Source of the DNA: Oscillospiraceae bacterium
GTDB taxonomy: Bacteria > Bacillota > Clostridia > Oscillospirales > Oscillospiraceae
Length of the DNA: 40,167 bases
Assembly: GCA_017397835.1 (NCBI GenBank)
Contig: JAFQHV010000006.1
Span: forward strand, 1-40,167
Direction of reading: 5' to 3'
Shown here: positions 15,517 through 23,654 of the stretch, piece by piece
Layout of the letters: every line of letters begins with the position of its first letter
Position numbering within the stretch: position 1 is the first letter of the stretch
Made by a program: the position numbers and the translations under genes
Notes under the pieces: model-generated
Database searches by the model: none
The model's input: the letters and a program-made list of their open reading frames with translations, nothing else
Told to the model about the DNA's origin: nothing

Positions 15517-15573
15517 ACTTTTTGCTAACATACCAAAAGAAAAAAATATGCGCCTGCGGTACACTGTTAACGA

Positions 15574-15592
15574 TAGAATGCGCAAGTGCGCA
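15574..15592 (+). promoter_or_regulatory. Putative -10 and TGCGCA tandem sites before gctA
   Basis: TAGAAT (15574-15579) could be a -10 box, without a good -35, as often seen at activator-dependent promoters. Directly after it lie two copies of the palindrome TGCGCA separated by AG (15579-15584 and 15587-15592). A half-similar ATGCGCC lies at 15548. These may be binding sites for the divergent AraC protein. Confidence 0.4.
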
Positions 15593-15617
15593 AAAATATT
15601 GCTTGGAGGTATGTAAC

Positions 15618-16721
15618 ATGGATAAAGTGTATTCCCTGCATGACGCGGTAGCCAAGTTTGTGGAAGACGGCGATTGCATCAGCTTCGGCGGCTTCACCAC
15701 CAACCGCAAGCCCTATGCGGCTGTGAACGAGATCCTGCGTCAGGGTCAGAAGGACTTTACGGTTTGGGCCGGCGCCGCCGGCGGTGACTGGGATATGATG
15801 ATCGGCGAGGGCCGCGTGAAGGCGTATATCAACTGCTACACCGCCAACTCCGGCTACACCAACGTGTCCCGCCGCTTCCGCGCCGCCATCGAGGCGGGCA
15901 AGCTGACCTATGAGGACTACTCTCAGGACGTGGTCATGCTGCAACTGCACGCCGCCTCCCTGGGTCTGCCCTTCCTGCCCGTGCGGCTGATGCAGGGTTC
16001 CGGCTTGATGAAGTACTGGGGCATCAGCGAGGAGCAGCGCAAGACGCTGGAAAAGGTGGATGACCTGAAGTGCGTTGAGATCGAAAACCCCTTCAAGCCC
16101 GGCGAGAAGGTGGTTGCCGTTCCCGTACCCCGACTGGACACCGCCATCATCCACGTGCAGCAGGCATCTCCCGACGGCACCTGTATCATCATGGGTGACG
16201 AGTTCCACGACGTGGACATCGCCATCGCCGCCCGCAAGGTCATCGTCACCTGCGACGAGCTGGTCAGCAACGAGTTTATCCGCCGCGACCCCACTCTGAC
16301 CCGTATCTTCGGCGAGTGTGTCAGCGCAGTGGTCCATTGCCCCTACGGTGCCTGGCCCACCCAGTGCTACGGCTATTACGACAACGACCCCAATGCGCTG
16401 CGTGAGTACGATAAGGCCTCCAAGTACCTGGATGCCGAGGATGCCGTGGCCCAGTTGGCCAAGGCTGCGGTCAAGGCCGAGAAGGCCGCTGAGAAGGCAC
16501 CCGGCGACGAGAAGTTGGCCGAGGCGGCTGCCCGTGCCCGCAAGGCGGCCGACGATGCCGCCGCCGGCGTTGCCATCCCCGAGACCTTCAAGGATTACCT
16601 GAACAAGTGGGTCTACTCCGTCACCGATCACAACGATATGCTCAACAAGATCGGCGGTCACCGGCTGATGAGCCTGCGCAACGCACCCCACCTGGGCTAT
16701 TCCAACACCCACATCAAATAA
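15618..16721 (+). CDS. gctA: Glutaconate CoA-transferase subunit A, with an Ala/Lys-rich insert
   Basis: With GctB it transfers CoA from acetyl-CoA (or glutaconyl-CoA) to (R)-2-hydroxyglutarate, the entry step of the hydroxyglutarate pathway. It has 367 residues against about 320 in Acidaminococcus. The CoA-transferase fold is evident from CISFGGFTTNRKPYA, VWAGAAGGDWDMMIGEGRV and GTCIIMGDEFHDVDIAIAAR. The excess length is a low-complexity, charged and alanine-rich insertion at about residues 273-319 (codons 16434-16574), after REYDKASKYL and before the conserved FKDYLNKWVYSV. ATG 15618 has TTGGAGGT upstream. gctB follows after 18 bases. It is the first gene of the operon and lies divergent from the AraC regulator. 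Confidence 0.95.
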   Translation: MDKVYSLHDAVAKFVEDGDCISFGGFTTNRKPYAAVNEILRQGQKDFTVWAGAAGGDWDMMIGEGRVKAYINCYTANSGYTNVSRRFRAAIEAGKLTYEDYSQDVVMLQLHAASLGLPFLPVRLMQGSGLMKYWGISEEQRKTLEKVDDLKCVEIENPFKPGEKVVAVPVPRLDTAIIHVQQASPDGTCIIMGDEFHDVDIAIAARKVIVTCDELVSNEFIRRDPTLTRIFGECVSAVVHCPYGAWPTQCYGYYDNDPNALREYDKASKYLDAEDAVAQLAKAAVKAEKAAEKAPGDEKLAEAAARARKAADDAAAGVAIPETFKDYLNKWVYSVTDHNDMLNKIGGHRLMSLRNAPHLGYSNTHIK

Positions 16722-16739
16722 GCAGGGAGGAAGAGAGAA

Positions 16740-17543
16740 ATGGCTGATTACACCAAGTACACCAAACAGGAGATGCAGGCTTACGCCATCGCCAAGAGCA
16801 TCAAGGAAAATCAAATTGTCATCGTGGGCACCGGCCTGCCCCTCATCGGTGCATCCCTTGCCAAGGCCGCTATTTGCCCCAGCTGCCATCCCATTGTGGA
16901 GTCCGGTCTGATGGACTGCGACCCCGTGGAGGTGCCCCGCTCCGTGGGTGACGACCGCTTTATGGCCCACTGCGCCGTTCAGTGGCCCAACATCCGCTTC
17001 ATCGGCTTTGAGGCCAACGAGTGGCTGCACAACGAGGACCGCCTGATCGCCTTTATCGGCGGCGCGCAGATCGACCCCTACGGCAACGTGAACTCCACCT
17101 GCATTTACGGCAGCGGCGACTATGTCAAGCCCCAGACCCGCTTCACCGGCTCCGGCGGCGCCAACGGCATTGCCACCTACTGCAACACTGTTATCATGAT
17201 GCAGCATCAGAAGCGCCGCTTCATGGAGAAGATCGACTACATCACCTCCTGCGGCTGGATGGACGGACCCGGCGGCCGTGAGCGTGCCGGTCTGCCCGGC
17301 AACCGCGGCCCCCAGATGGTGGTCACCGATCTGGGCATCATGAAGTTTGACGAAGAAACCAAGCGTATGTATCTAGCCTACTACTATCCGTTCTCCAGCC
17401 CCGAGATGGTGCAGGAGAACACCGGCTTTGAGATCGACGTGTCCCGTGCCGAGCTGATGGAGGGTCCCCCTCCCGAGATCATCAAGCTCATCCGTGAGCA
17501 GATCGATCCGGGTCAGGCCTTTATTAAGGTCCCCAAGGAATGA
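16740..17543 (+). CDS. gctB: Glutaconate CoA-transferase subunit B
   Basis: Second subunit of the CoA-transferase, carrying the glutamate that forms the covalent CoA-thioester intermediate. It has 267 residues, the normal length. Glu54 in HPIVESGLMD matches the catalytic Glu54 of the Acidaminococcus enzyme. Other family strings are IVIVGTGLPLIGASLAKA, FIGGAQIDPYGNVNST and GSGGANGIATYC. ATG 16740 lies after GGGAGGAAGAGAG. A 63-base gap with a small inverted repeat (GAGATAT/ATATCTC, near 17550-17566) separates it from gcdA. Confidence 0.96.
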   Translation: MADYTKYTKQEMQAYAIAKSIKENQIVIVGTGLPLIGASLAKAAICPSCHPIVESGLMDCDPVEVPRSVGDDRFMAHCAVQWPNIRFIGFEANEWLHNEDRLIAFIGGAQIDPYGNVNSTCIYGSGDYVKPQTRFTGSGGANGIATYCNTVIMMQHQKRRFMEKIDYITSCGWMDGPGGRERAGLPGNRGPQMVVTDLGIMKFDEETKRMYLAYYYPFSSPEMVQENTGFEIDVSRAELMEGPPPEIIKLIREQIDPGQAFIKVPKE

Positions 17544-17606
17544 GATAAGAGATATTTCATATCTCATATCTATCGCGATTTGAAAAAGAAACAGGAGGAA
17601 CTTATT

Positions 17607-19373
17607 ATGGGTTTCTATTCCATGCCCGGCTATTTCCAAAATATGCCCGTGGTTGGCAAGGCGGTCCGCCCCAACCCCGAAAACGCCGAAGAGCTGAAGG
17701 CGGTTGAGGCCGAGATCGACGAGAAGATCGCCCAGTGCCTTGCCAACGGCAAGCCCGACGAGGCGATGAACGAAAAGGGGCAGCTCACCGCCATGCAGCG
17801 CATCGCCCTGCTGGTGGACGAGGGGACCTGGTGCCCTCTGAACACCCTGTATAACCCCGAGGGGAACAAGACCGGCACCACCTCCATCGTCAAGGGTTTG
17901 GGCCGTGTCAACGGCAAGTGGTGCTGCATCATTGCCTCCGACAACAAAAAGCACGCCGGCACCTGGGTGCCCGGTCAGGCCGATGACCTGATCCGCGGCA
18001 GTGACACCGCCAAGCGCCTGCGCATTCCCCTTGTTTACCTGCTGGAATGTGCCGGCGTGGAGCTGGATAAGCAGGAGAAGGTGTACCCCAACCGCCGCGG
18101 CGGCGGTACGCCCTTCTACCGCAATTCCGAGCTGAACCAGCTGGGCGTGCCCGTTATCGTGGGCATCCACGGCACCAACCCCGCCGGCGGCGGCTACCAC
18201 TCCATTTCTCCCACCATTCTGGTGGCCCACGAGAAGGCCAACATGGCCGTGGGCGGCGCCGGTATCGTGGGCGGCATGAACCCCAAGCCCTACGTGGATA
18301 TGGAGGCCGCTTTGGCCCAGATCGAAGCCACCCGTGGCCTGCGCGCCGATCCTCCCGGCTCCGTGTCCATCCACTACGGTCAGACCGGCTTCTGGCGTGA
18401 AGTCTACGCCGAGCAGGAGGGTGTCATCGAGGGCATCAAGAAGTACATCGGTATGCTGCCCAACTACGATTTGGAGTTCTTCCGCGTGGCCGAGCCCGCC
18501 AACCCCGCCGGTGACCCCGAAGAGCTGTACGACATCGTGCTGAACAACAAGAACCGCCCCTACGATATGTATTCCGTCATCGCCCATCTGGTGGACGGCG
18601 GCGAGCTGATGGAGTTCAAGAAAGGCTACGGCCCCGAGATCATCACCGGTATCGCCAAGGTGGCCGGTCTGCCCGTGGGTATCGTGGCCAACCAGCAGGG
18701 TGTGTTCCCCAACTATCCCGAGTATAAGATGGCCAAGTACGGTCAGGCTATGGGTGCCGGCGGCAAGCTCTATCGCCAGGGCCTGATCAAGATGAGCGAG
18801 TTCGTCACCATGTGCGCCCGCGACCGCCTGCCCATCATCTGGGTGCAGGATACCACCGGTATCGACGTGGGTGACGATGCCGAGGTGGCCGAGCTGCTGG
18901 GTCTGGGCCAGTCCCTGATCTACTCCATCCAGTCCAGCAAGCTGCCCATGATGGAGATCACCCTGCGCCACGGCACCGCCGCCGCCCACTACGTTCTGGG
19001 CGGTCCTCAGGGCAACGACAACAATGCCTTCTCTCTGGGCTGCGCTGCCACCGAGATCAACGTCATGAACGGCAAGACCGCCGCCAACGCCATGTACACC
19101 GGCCGCCTTGCCAAAGAGCAGAAGGCGGGCAACGACCTGCAGCCCGTCATCGACAAGATGAACGAGATGATCGAGGACTACGACCTGAAGTCCAAGCCCC
19201 TCTACTGCGCTCAGGCCGGTCTGGTGGACGAAGTGGTCAAGATGCCCCTCATGCGCAACTACATGATCGCCTTCACCGAGTCCTGCTATCAGAACAGCGT
19301 GTCCGTCTGCCCCGTGCATCAGATGCTGCTGCCCCGGGTGTGTCGTGACTACGACAATCTGAACAACAAGTAA
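17607..19373 (+). CDS. gcdA: Glutaconyl-CoA decarboxylase alpha subunit (carboxyltransferase)
   Basis: Catalyses transfer of the carboxyl group from glutaconyl-CoA to biotin on GcdC, giving crotonyl-CoA. It has 588 residues, almost exactly the Acidaminococcus length (587). Two crotonase-fold carboxyltransferase domains are visible: the N-half with KGLGRVNGKWCCIIASDNKK and GGGGYHSISPT-type oxyanion loops (NPAGGGYHSISP), and the C-half with GLPVGIVANQQGVFPNYPEY, WVQDTTGIDVGDDAE and HYVLGGPQGND. It begins MGFYSMPGYFQNMPVVGKA. ATG 17607 has AGGAGGA upstream. It is unusual among decarboxylase genes in lying among gct and hgd genes and apart from gcdB/C/D, as in Acidaminococcus. Confidence 0.96.
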   Translation: MGFYSMPGYFQNMPVVGKAVRPNPENAEELKAVEAEIDEKIAQCLANGKPDEAMNEKGQLTAMQRIALLVDEGTWCPLNTLYNPEGNKTGTTSIVKGLGRVNGKWCCIIASDNKKHAGTWVPGQADDLIRGSDTAKRLRIPLVYLLECAGVELDKQEKVYPNRRGGGTPFYRNSELNQLGVPVIVGIHGTNPAGGGYHSISPTILVAHEKANMAVGGAGIVGGMNPKPYVDMEAALAQIEATRGLRADPPGSVSIHYGQTGFWREVYAEQEGVIEGIKKYIGMLPNYDLEFFRVAEPANPAGDPEELYDIVLNNKNRPYDMYSVIAHLVDGGELMEFKKGYGPEIITGIAKVAGLPVGIVANQQGVFPNYPEYKMAKYGQAMGAGGKLYRQGLIKMSEFVTMCARDRLPIIWVQDTTGIDVGDDAEVAELLGLGQSLIYSIQSSKLPMMEITLRHGTAAAHYVLGGPQGNDNNAFSLGCAATEINVMNGKTAANAMYTGRLAKEQKAGNDLQPVIDKMNEMIEDYDLKSKPLYCAQAGLVDEVVKMPLMRNYMIAFTESCYQNSVSVCPVHQMLLPRVCRDYDNLNNK

Positions 19374-19408
19374 TTTCTTGCGCTCCGGCGCAATAACGGA
19401 GAAACACT

Positions 19409-20194
19409 ATGGAAACCATTTATACACTGGGTATTGATATCGGTTCCACCGCTTCCAAGTGCGTGATGCTGGCCGACGGCAAAGAAATTGTCGCCAAGTC
19501 CCTCATCGCCGTGGGTGCCGGCACCAGTGGTCCTCAGCGGGCCATCGACGCCGTGCTTGAGGCGGCAGGGAAGACCCGCGAGCAGATTGCCTTCGTGCTG
19601 GCCACCGGCTACGGCCGCAACTCGCTGGAGGGGTTTGCCGACCACCAGATGAGCGAGCTGAGCTGCCATGCCCGCGGCGCTGCCTTCCTGTTTCCGCAGG
19701 TGCGCACCGTCGTAGACATCGGCGGACAGGACGTGAAGATCCTGCGGGTGGAAAACGGTGCTATGACCAACTTCCAGATGAATGATAAGTGCGCTGCCGG
19801 CACGGGCCGATTTTTGGACGTGATGGCCCGGGTGCTGGAGGTGGACGTGAACGATCTGGGAACGCTGGGCGCCAAATCCACCAAGGAAGTGGCCATCAGC
19901 TCCACCTGCACCGTTTTCGCCGAGAGTGAGGTCATCAGCCAGCTGGCTCAGGGTACCGATAAGTGCGATATCATCAACGGCATCCACAAGTCCGTGGCCG
20001 GCCGCGTGGCGGGCCTTGCCCACCGCGTGGGCGTGCAGGATGACGTGGTGATGACCGGCGGTGTGGCGCAGAACTCCGGCGTGGTGAATGCCCTGCAGGA
20101 GCAGCTGGGACACACCATCCACACCTCGCCCCTGACCCAGTATGTAGGCGCGTTGGGCGCCGCCCTGTTTGCTTACAAAAAGTGCAATAAATAA
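19409..20194 (+). CDS. hgdC: (R)-2-hydroxyglutaryl-CoA dehydratase activator
   Basis: ATP-dependent archerase: a homodimer with one [4Fe-4S] cluster at the interface that injects a single high-energy electron into HgdAB. It has 261 residues (family about 260). The ASKHA nucleotide-binding fold shows GIDIGSTASKCVML (phosphate 1), VVDIGGQDVK (phosphate 2) and VVMTGGVAQNSGVV. The cluster-binding cysteines are Cys128 in NDKCAAGTGRF and Cys167 in ISSTCTVF, equivalent to Cys127 and Cys166 of Acidaminococcus. ATG 19409 follows GGAGAAAC. It precedes hgdA by 20 bases, so activator and target are made together. The protein is expected to be very oxygen-sensitive. Confidence 0.97.
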   Translation: METIYTLGIDIGSTASKCVMLADGKEIVAKSLIAVGAGTSGPQRAIDAVLEAAGKTREQIAFVLATGYGRNSLEGFADHQMSELSCHARGAAFLFPQVRTVVDIGGQDVKILRVENGAMTNFQMNDKCAAGTGRFLDVMARVLEVDVNDLGTLGAKSTKEVAISSTCTVFAESEVISQLAQGTDKCDIINGIHKSVAGRVAGLAHRVGVQDDVVMTGGVAQNSGVVNALQEQLGHTIHTSPLTQYVGALGAALFAYKKCNK

Positions 20195-20214
20195 TCAGTA
20201 GGGAGGAAACTGTA

Positions 20215-21651
20215 ATGGCTAAAGAAGTTAGCCCCGGCGTTCTGGCGCTGCGCAAGGTGGTGGACGACGTCCACGCTGATGCCCGCAAGGCCAAGGCCGA
20301 AGGTAAGCTGGTAGGCTGGTCCTCGTCCAAGTTCCCCTGTGAGCTGGCTGCCGCATTCGATCTGGACGTCATGTATCCCGAGAACCAGGCCGCCGGTATC
20401 GCCGCCAACCGCGACGGTGAGATCATGTGTCAGGCAGCCGAGGATCTGGGCTTTGACAACGACATCTGCGGTTACGCCCGCATCAGCCTGGCCTATGCCG
20501 CCGGCAAGCGTGCGGCCCGCAAGTTTGACCCGGAGACCCTGGAGTATATCATCGACCCCAACTCCGGAAAACCCCTGAAGGACGAAAACGGCAAAGTTGT
20601 GATGGGGGAGGACGGCAAGCCCGTCAAGGACCCCAAGACCCAGCAGCCGTATACCGTACTTGTGGACATCCACGAGATCGAGGCCATGCCCGACGGACCC
20701 CTGAAGGACAAGTATTGGGAGTCTATCAAGCCCTACCGCCAGATGCGCATTCCCCAGCCCGACTTTTTGCTGTGCTGCAACAACATCTGCAACTGCATGA
20801 CCAAGTGGTATGAGAACATCGCCCGTATGTGCAACATCCCCCTGATCATGATCGACATCCCCTACAACAACACCGTGGAGGTCCACGATTCCAACGTGGC
20901 CTACGTCCGTGCTCAGTTCGACGCTGCCATCAAGCAGCTGGAGGAACTGACCGGCAAGAAGTTTGACGAGAAGAAGTTCGAGCAGGCGTGCGCCAACGCC
21001 AACCGCACCGCCAGTGCCTGGCTGCGTGTGTGCGACTACCTGCAGTACAAGCCCGCGCCCTACTCCGGCTTCGACCTGTTCAACCACATGGCCGACATCG
21101 TGACCGCCCGCGCCAAGGTGCAGGCGGCCGAGGCCTTTGAGCTGCTGGAGAAGGATCTGGAGCAGGCCATCAAGGAAGGCACCACCACCACGCCCTTCCC
21201 CGAGAAGTACCGCGTCATGTTCGAGGGCATTCCCTGCTGGCCCAAGCTGCCTGACCTGTTCAAGCCCCTGAAGGCCAACGGTGTCAACGTCACCGCCGTG
21301 GTGTATGCCCCCGCCTTCGGTTTCGTCTATGAGGATTTGGACGGTATGGCCCGGGCCTACTACAAGGCGCCCAACTCCGTTTGTATCGAGCAGGGTGTTG
21401 CCTGGCGTGAGGGTATCTGCAAGGACAACAAGGTGGACGGCGTGCTGGTCCACTACAACCGCTCCTGCAAGCCCTGGTCCGGCTACATGGCCGAGATGCA
21501 GCGCCGCTTTACCGCCGATCTGGGTATTCCCTGCGCCGGCTTCGACGGCGACCAGGCCGACCCCCGCAACTTCAATGCCGCCCAGTATGAGACCCGCGTT
21601 CAGGGCCTGGTGGAAGCCATGGAACAGAACGCCGCCAATAAGGAGGGTTAA
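20215..21651 (+). CDS. hgdA: (R)-2-hydroxyglutaryl-CoA dehydratase alpha subunit
   Basis: With HgdB, eliminates water from 2-hydroxyglutaryl-CoA through ketyl radicals, giving (E)-glutaconyl-CoA. It has 478 residues, matching the Acidaminococcus subunit. It belongs to the HGD-D/BcrC-like family of [4Fe-4S] proteins. Candidate cluster cysteines lie in LLCCNNICNCMTKW (about 186-197), and the segment VHYNRSCKPWSGYMAEMQRR near 417-436 is a family hallmark. It opens with MAKEVSPGVLALRKVVDDVH. ATG 20215 has GGGAGGAAAC upstream. A lysine- and aspartate-rich stretch at about 110-145 (EDGKPVKDPKTQQPYT) appears to be an inserted loop. The stop is separated from hgdB by three bases. Confidence 0.96.
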   Translation: MAKEVSPGVLALRKVVDDVHADARKAKAEGKLVGWSSSKFPCELAAAFDLDVMYPENQAAGIAANRDGEIMCQAAEDLGFDNDICGYARISLAYAAGKRAARKFDPETLEYIIDPNSGKPLKDENGKVVMGEDGKPVKDPKTQQPYTVLVDIHEIEAMPDGPLKDKYWESIKPYRQMRIPQPDFLLCCNNICNCMTKWYENIARMCNIPLIMIDIPYNNTVEVHDSNVAYVRAQFDAAIKQLEELTGKKFDEKKFEQACANANRTASAWLRVCDYLQYKPAPYSGFDLFNHMADIVTARAKVQAAEAFELLEKDLEQAIKEGTTTTPFPEKYRVMFEGIPCWPKLPDLFKPLKANGVNVTAVVYAPAFGFVYEDLDGMARAYYKAPNSVCIEQGVAWREGICKDNKVDGVLVHYNRSCKPWSGYMAEMQRRFTADLGIPCAGFDGDQADPRNFNAAQYETRVQGLVEAMEQNAANKEG

Positions 21652-21654
21652 ACG

Positions 21655-22791
21655 ATGAGCATTGAACTGATGATGAAGCAATTTCAGGACATCGCCAATA
21701 ACCCCAACAAGCAGCTGGCCGACTTCAAGGCCGCCGGCAAGAAGGTCATTGGTGTCCTGCCGTACTACGCCCCCGAGGAACTGGTCTACGCCGCCGGTAT
21801 GGTGCCCATGGGTATGTGGGGAAGCAATAAAAAGACCATCTCCCGGGCCAAGGAGTACTGCGCCACCTTCTACTGCACCATCGCGCAGCTTGCGCTGGAG
21901 ATGCTGCTGGACGGCACCATGGACCAGCTGGACGGTCTGATCACCCCCACCATCTGCGACACCCTGCGCCCCATGAGTCAGAACTTCCGCGTGGCCATCG
22001 GCGACAAGATCCCCACCATCTTCCTGGCTCACCCCCAGAACCGCTTTGCCGACTGGGGCCTGAAGTTCTGCATGGACCAGTACAACGATGTGCGCAAGAT
22101 GCTGGACAAGATCTCCGGCCACGAAATGACCGACGAGGATATCCGTAAAGCGATCAAGGTTTACAACGCTTCCCGCGCAGCCCGCCGCGAGTTCGTCAAG
22201 CTGGCCAACGAGCATTGCGACGTGGTCACGCCCACCCTGCGCTCCGCCGTGCTGAAGGCAAGCTGGTTCATGCTCAAGGATGAGTACACGGAAAAGCTCA
22301 CCGAACTGAATGAGGAACTCAAGAAGCTGCCCGCCGCCAACTGGAAGGGTGTGAAAGTGGTCACCTCCGGTATCGTGTGCGACAACCCCAAGCTGCTGGC
22401 CATCTTTGAGGAGAATCACATCGCCATCGCCGCCGACGACGTGGCCCACGAGTCCCGCGCCTTCCGCACTGATGCGGCTGAGGAGGGCGACCCCATGCTG
22501 GCCCTGGCCAAGCAGTTTGCCAACATCGACTACGACGTGCTGCTGTACGATCCCGCATCCTCCTCCAACCGCCGCGGCGAGTTCGTGGCCAATTTGGTGA
22601 AGGAGTCCGGCGCCCAGGGCCTGATCCTCTTTATGCAGCAGTTCTGCGACCCCGAGGAGATGGAGTACCCCTACCTGAAGAAGGCGCTGGACGAGGCCGG
22701 CATTCCCCACATCAAGCTGGGCGTGGACCAGCAGATGCGCGACTTCGGTCAGGCCAGCACCGCCATTCAGGCCTTTGCCGACGTGCTGTAA
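21655..22791 (+). CDS. hgdB: (R)-2-hydroxyglutaryl-CoA dehydratase beta subunit
   Basis: Partner of HgdA in the radical dehydratase, carrying the second [4Fe-4S] cluster. It has 378 residues (Acidaminococcus 379). Family features include GVLPYYAPEELVYAAGMVPM (about 31-50), then WGSNKKTISRAKEYCATFYC and TPTICDTLRPMSQNF with cysteines expected to be cluster ligands. The C-terminal half has LILFMQQFCDPEEMEYPYLK and IPHIKLGVDQQMRDFGQAST. ATG 21655 follows AAGGAGGGTTAAACG. A consensus promoter begins just 5 bases beyond its stop codon, marking a boundary inside the operon. Confidence 0.96.
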   Translation: MSIELMMKQFQDIANNPNKQLADFKAAGKKVIGVLPYYAPEELVYAAGMVPMGMWGSNKKTISRAKEYCATFYCTIAQLALEMLLDGTMDQLDGLITPTICDTLRPMSQNFRVAIGDKIPTIFLAHPQNRFADWGLKFCMDQYNDVRKMLDKISGHEMTDEDIRKAIKVYNASRAARREFVKLANEHCDVVTPTLRSAVLKASWFMLKDEYTEKLTELNEELKKLPAANWKGVKVVTSGIVCDNPKLLAIFEENHIAIAADDVAHESRAFRTDAAEEGDPMLALAKQFANIDYDVLLYDPASSSNRRGEFVANLVKESGAQGLILFMQQFCDPEEMEYPYLKKALDEAGIPHIKLGVDQQMRDFGQASTAIQAFADVL

Positions 22792-22795
22792 ACGA

Positions 22796-22824
22796 TTGAC
22801 AAGCCGGGGACCGGAGGATATAAT
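22796..22824 (+). promoter_or_regulatory. Perfect sigma-A promoter inside the gct-hgd-gcd operon
   Basis: TTGACA (22796-22801), 17-base spacer, TATAAT (22819-22824), both perfect matches at ideal spacing. It starts five bases after the hgdB stop and would give a leader of about 72 bases before gcdC. It allows independent transcription of gcdC-gcdD-gcdB. Confidence 0.85.
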
Positions 22825-22902
22825 GCTTTCGGTTTTTGGATATACTGTCTTATTACGTAAAATCGGTCCTTGGACCAATATATAAAGAAGGAGATCATGA
22901 TT

Positions 22903-23304
22903 ATGAACTACGTTATCACCGTTAACGGCAAGACCTACTCCGTCAGCGTGGAGAAAGAGTCTGCCGCCAAGGCGGCTCCCAAGGCTGCCGCGGCTCCTGT
23001 GGCCGCTCCCGTCGCCGCGCCTGCCGCTGCTCCTGTGGCTGCCGCTCCCGCTGCTGCGCCTGCCGCCGCCCCTGCCGCTGTGGCCGCCGGCGAGACCGCT
23101 GTGAAGAGCCCCATGCCCGGCAGCGTGATGAAGGTGGAGTGCTCCGTGGGTCAGTCCGTTAACGCCGGCGACGTGCTGGTGATTCTGGAGGCCATGAAGA
23201 TGGAGATCGAGGTCGCCGCCCCCTGCGCCGGAACGGTCAAGGCCATCTCCGCCGCCCAGGGCGCTGCCGTCAACACCGATGACCTGCTGGTCACGCTGGG
23301 TTGA
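22903..23304 (+). CDS. gcdC: Glutaconyl-CoA decarboxylase biotin carrier subunit
   Basis: Carries carboxybiotin from GcdA to the membrane subunit GcdB. It has 133 residues: an N-terminal domain MNYVITVNGKTYSVSVEKE, a flexible alanine-proline linker at about 23-63 built from repeats such as AAPVAAP and AAPAAAP, and a biotinyl domain whose lysine is Lys99 in EAMKMEIE. The ATG at 22903 lies nine bases after AAGGAG and is preferred over the ATG at 22897, which is too close to it. The linker length is typical for sodium-pump decarboxylases. It is followed by gcdD after 17 bases. First gene after the internal promoter. Confidence 0.95.
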   Translation: MNYVITVNGKTYSVSVEKESAAKAAPKAAAAPVAAPVAAPAAAPVAAAPAAAPAAAPAAVAAGETAVKSPMPGSVMKVECSVGQSVNAGDVLVILEAMKMEIEVAAPCAGTVKAISAAQGAAVNTDDLLVTLG

Positions 23305-23321
23305 TTCCGGGAGGTAGCTGA

Positions 23322-23636
23322 ATGTATTCTGGATTGACCTTTGAGCAGCTTGGCGGTTGGCCGGGTGCTCTGATGATCGCCGTGTGCGGCTTTGTGGTGG
23401 TGTTCCTGGTGCTGGCTGTGCTGGCGCTGATGATCACCGTCATTTCCAAGGTGGTGGCCGCTATCGAGCGCAAGCTGCCCGCCAAGGCCGCCGCGCCCGC
23501 AGCCAAGCCCGCTGCCGCCCCCGCACCCAAGCAGGAGGATGACGAGGAGATCATTGCCGTCATCACCGCCGCCGTCGCCGCCGAGATGGGGACCACTCCC
23601 GATCAGACCCGGCTGACCAGCGTGATTCGATACTGA
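23322..23636 (+). CDS. gcdD: Glutaconyl-CoA decarboxylase delta subunit (OadG-like)
   Basis: Small membrane anchor that assembles the sodium-pump complex. It has 104 residues: one transmembrane helix at about 16-42 (ALMIAVCGFVVVFLVLAVLA...), a charged segment, an alanine-proline stretch (about 52-68) and a C-terminal cytoplasmic helix with EEIIAVITAAVAAEMG. This is the layout of OadG/MmdD/GcdD proteins. ATG 23322 has GGGAGGTAG upstream. It sits between the biotin carrier and the membrane carboxylyase genes, as expected for this complex. Confidence 0.92.
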   Translation: MYSGLTFEQLGGWPGALMIAVCGFVVVFLVLAVLALMITVISKVVAAIERKLPAKAAAPAAKPAAAPAPKQEDDEEIIAVITAAVAAEMGTTPDQTRLTSVIRY

Positions 23637-23654
23637 TAGGGAGGAGACGGAACA

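Noticed and set aside
20173-22878. A 901-codon minus-strand open frame across hgdA and hgdB
   Set aside because: Antisense shadow of high-GC genes; composition is typical of such shadows and no family is recognisable. The same holds for 10763-13225, 15567-17207, 17373-19319 and 34880-37204.
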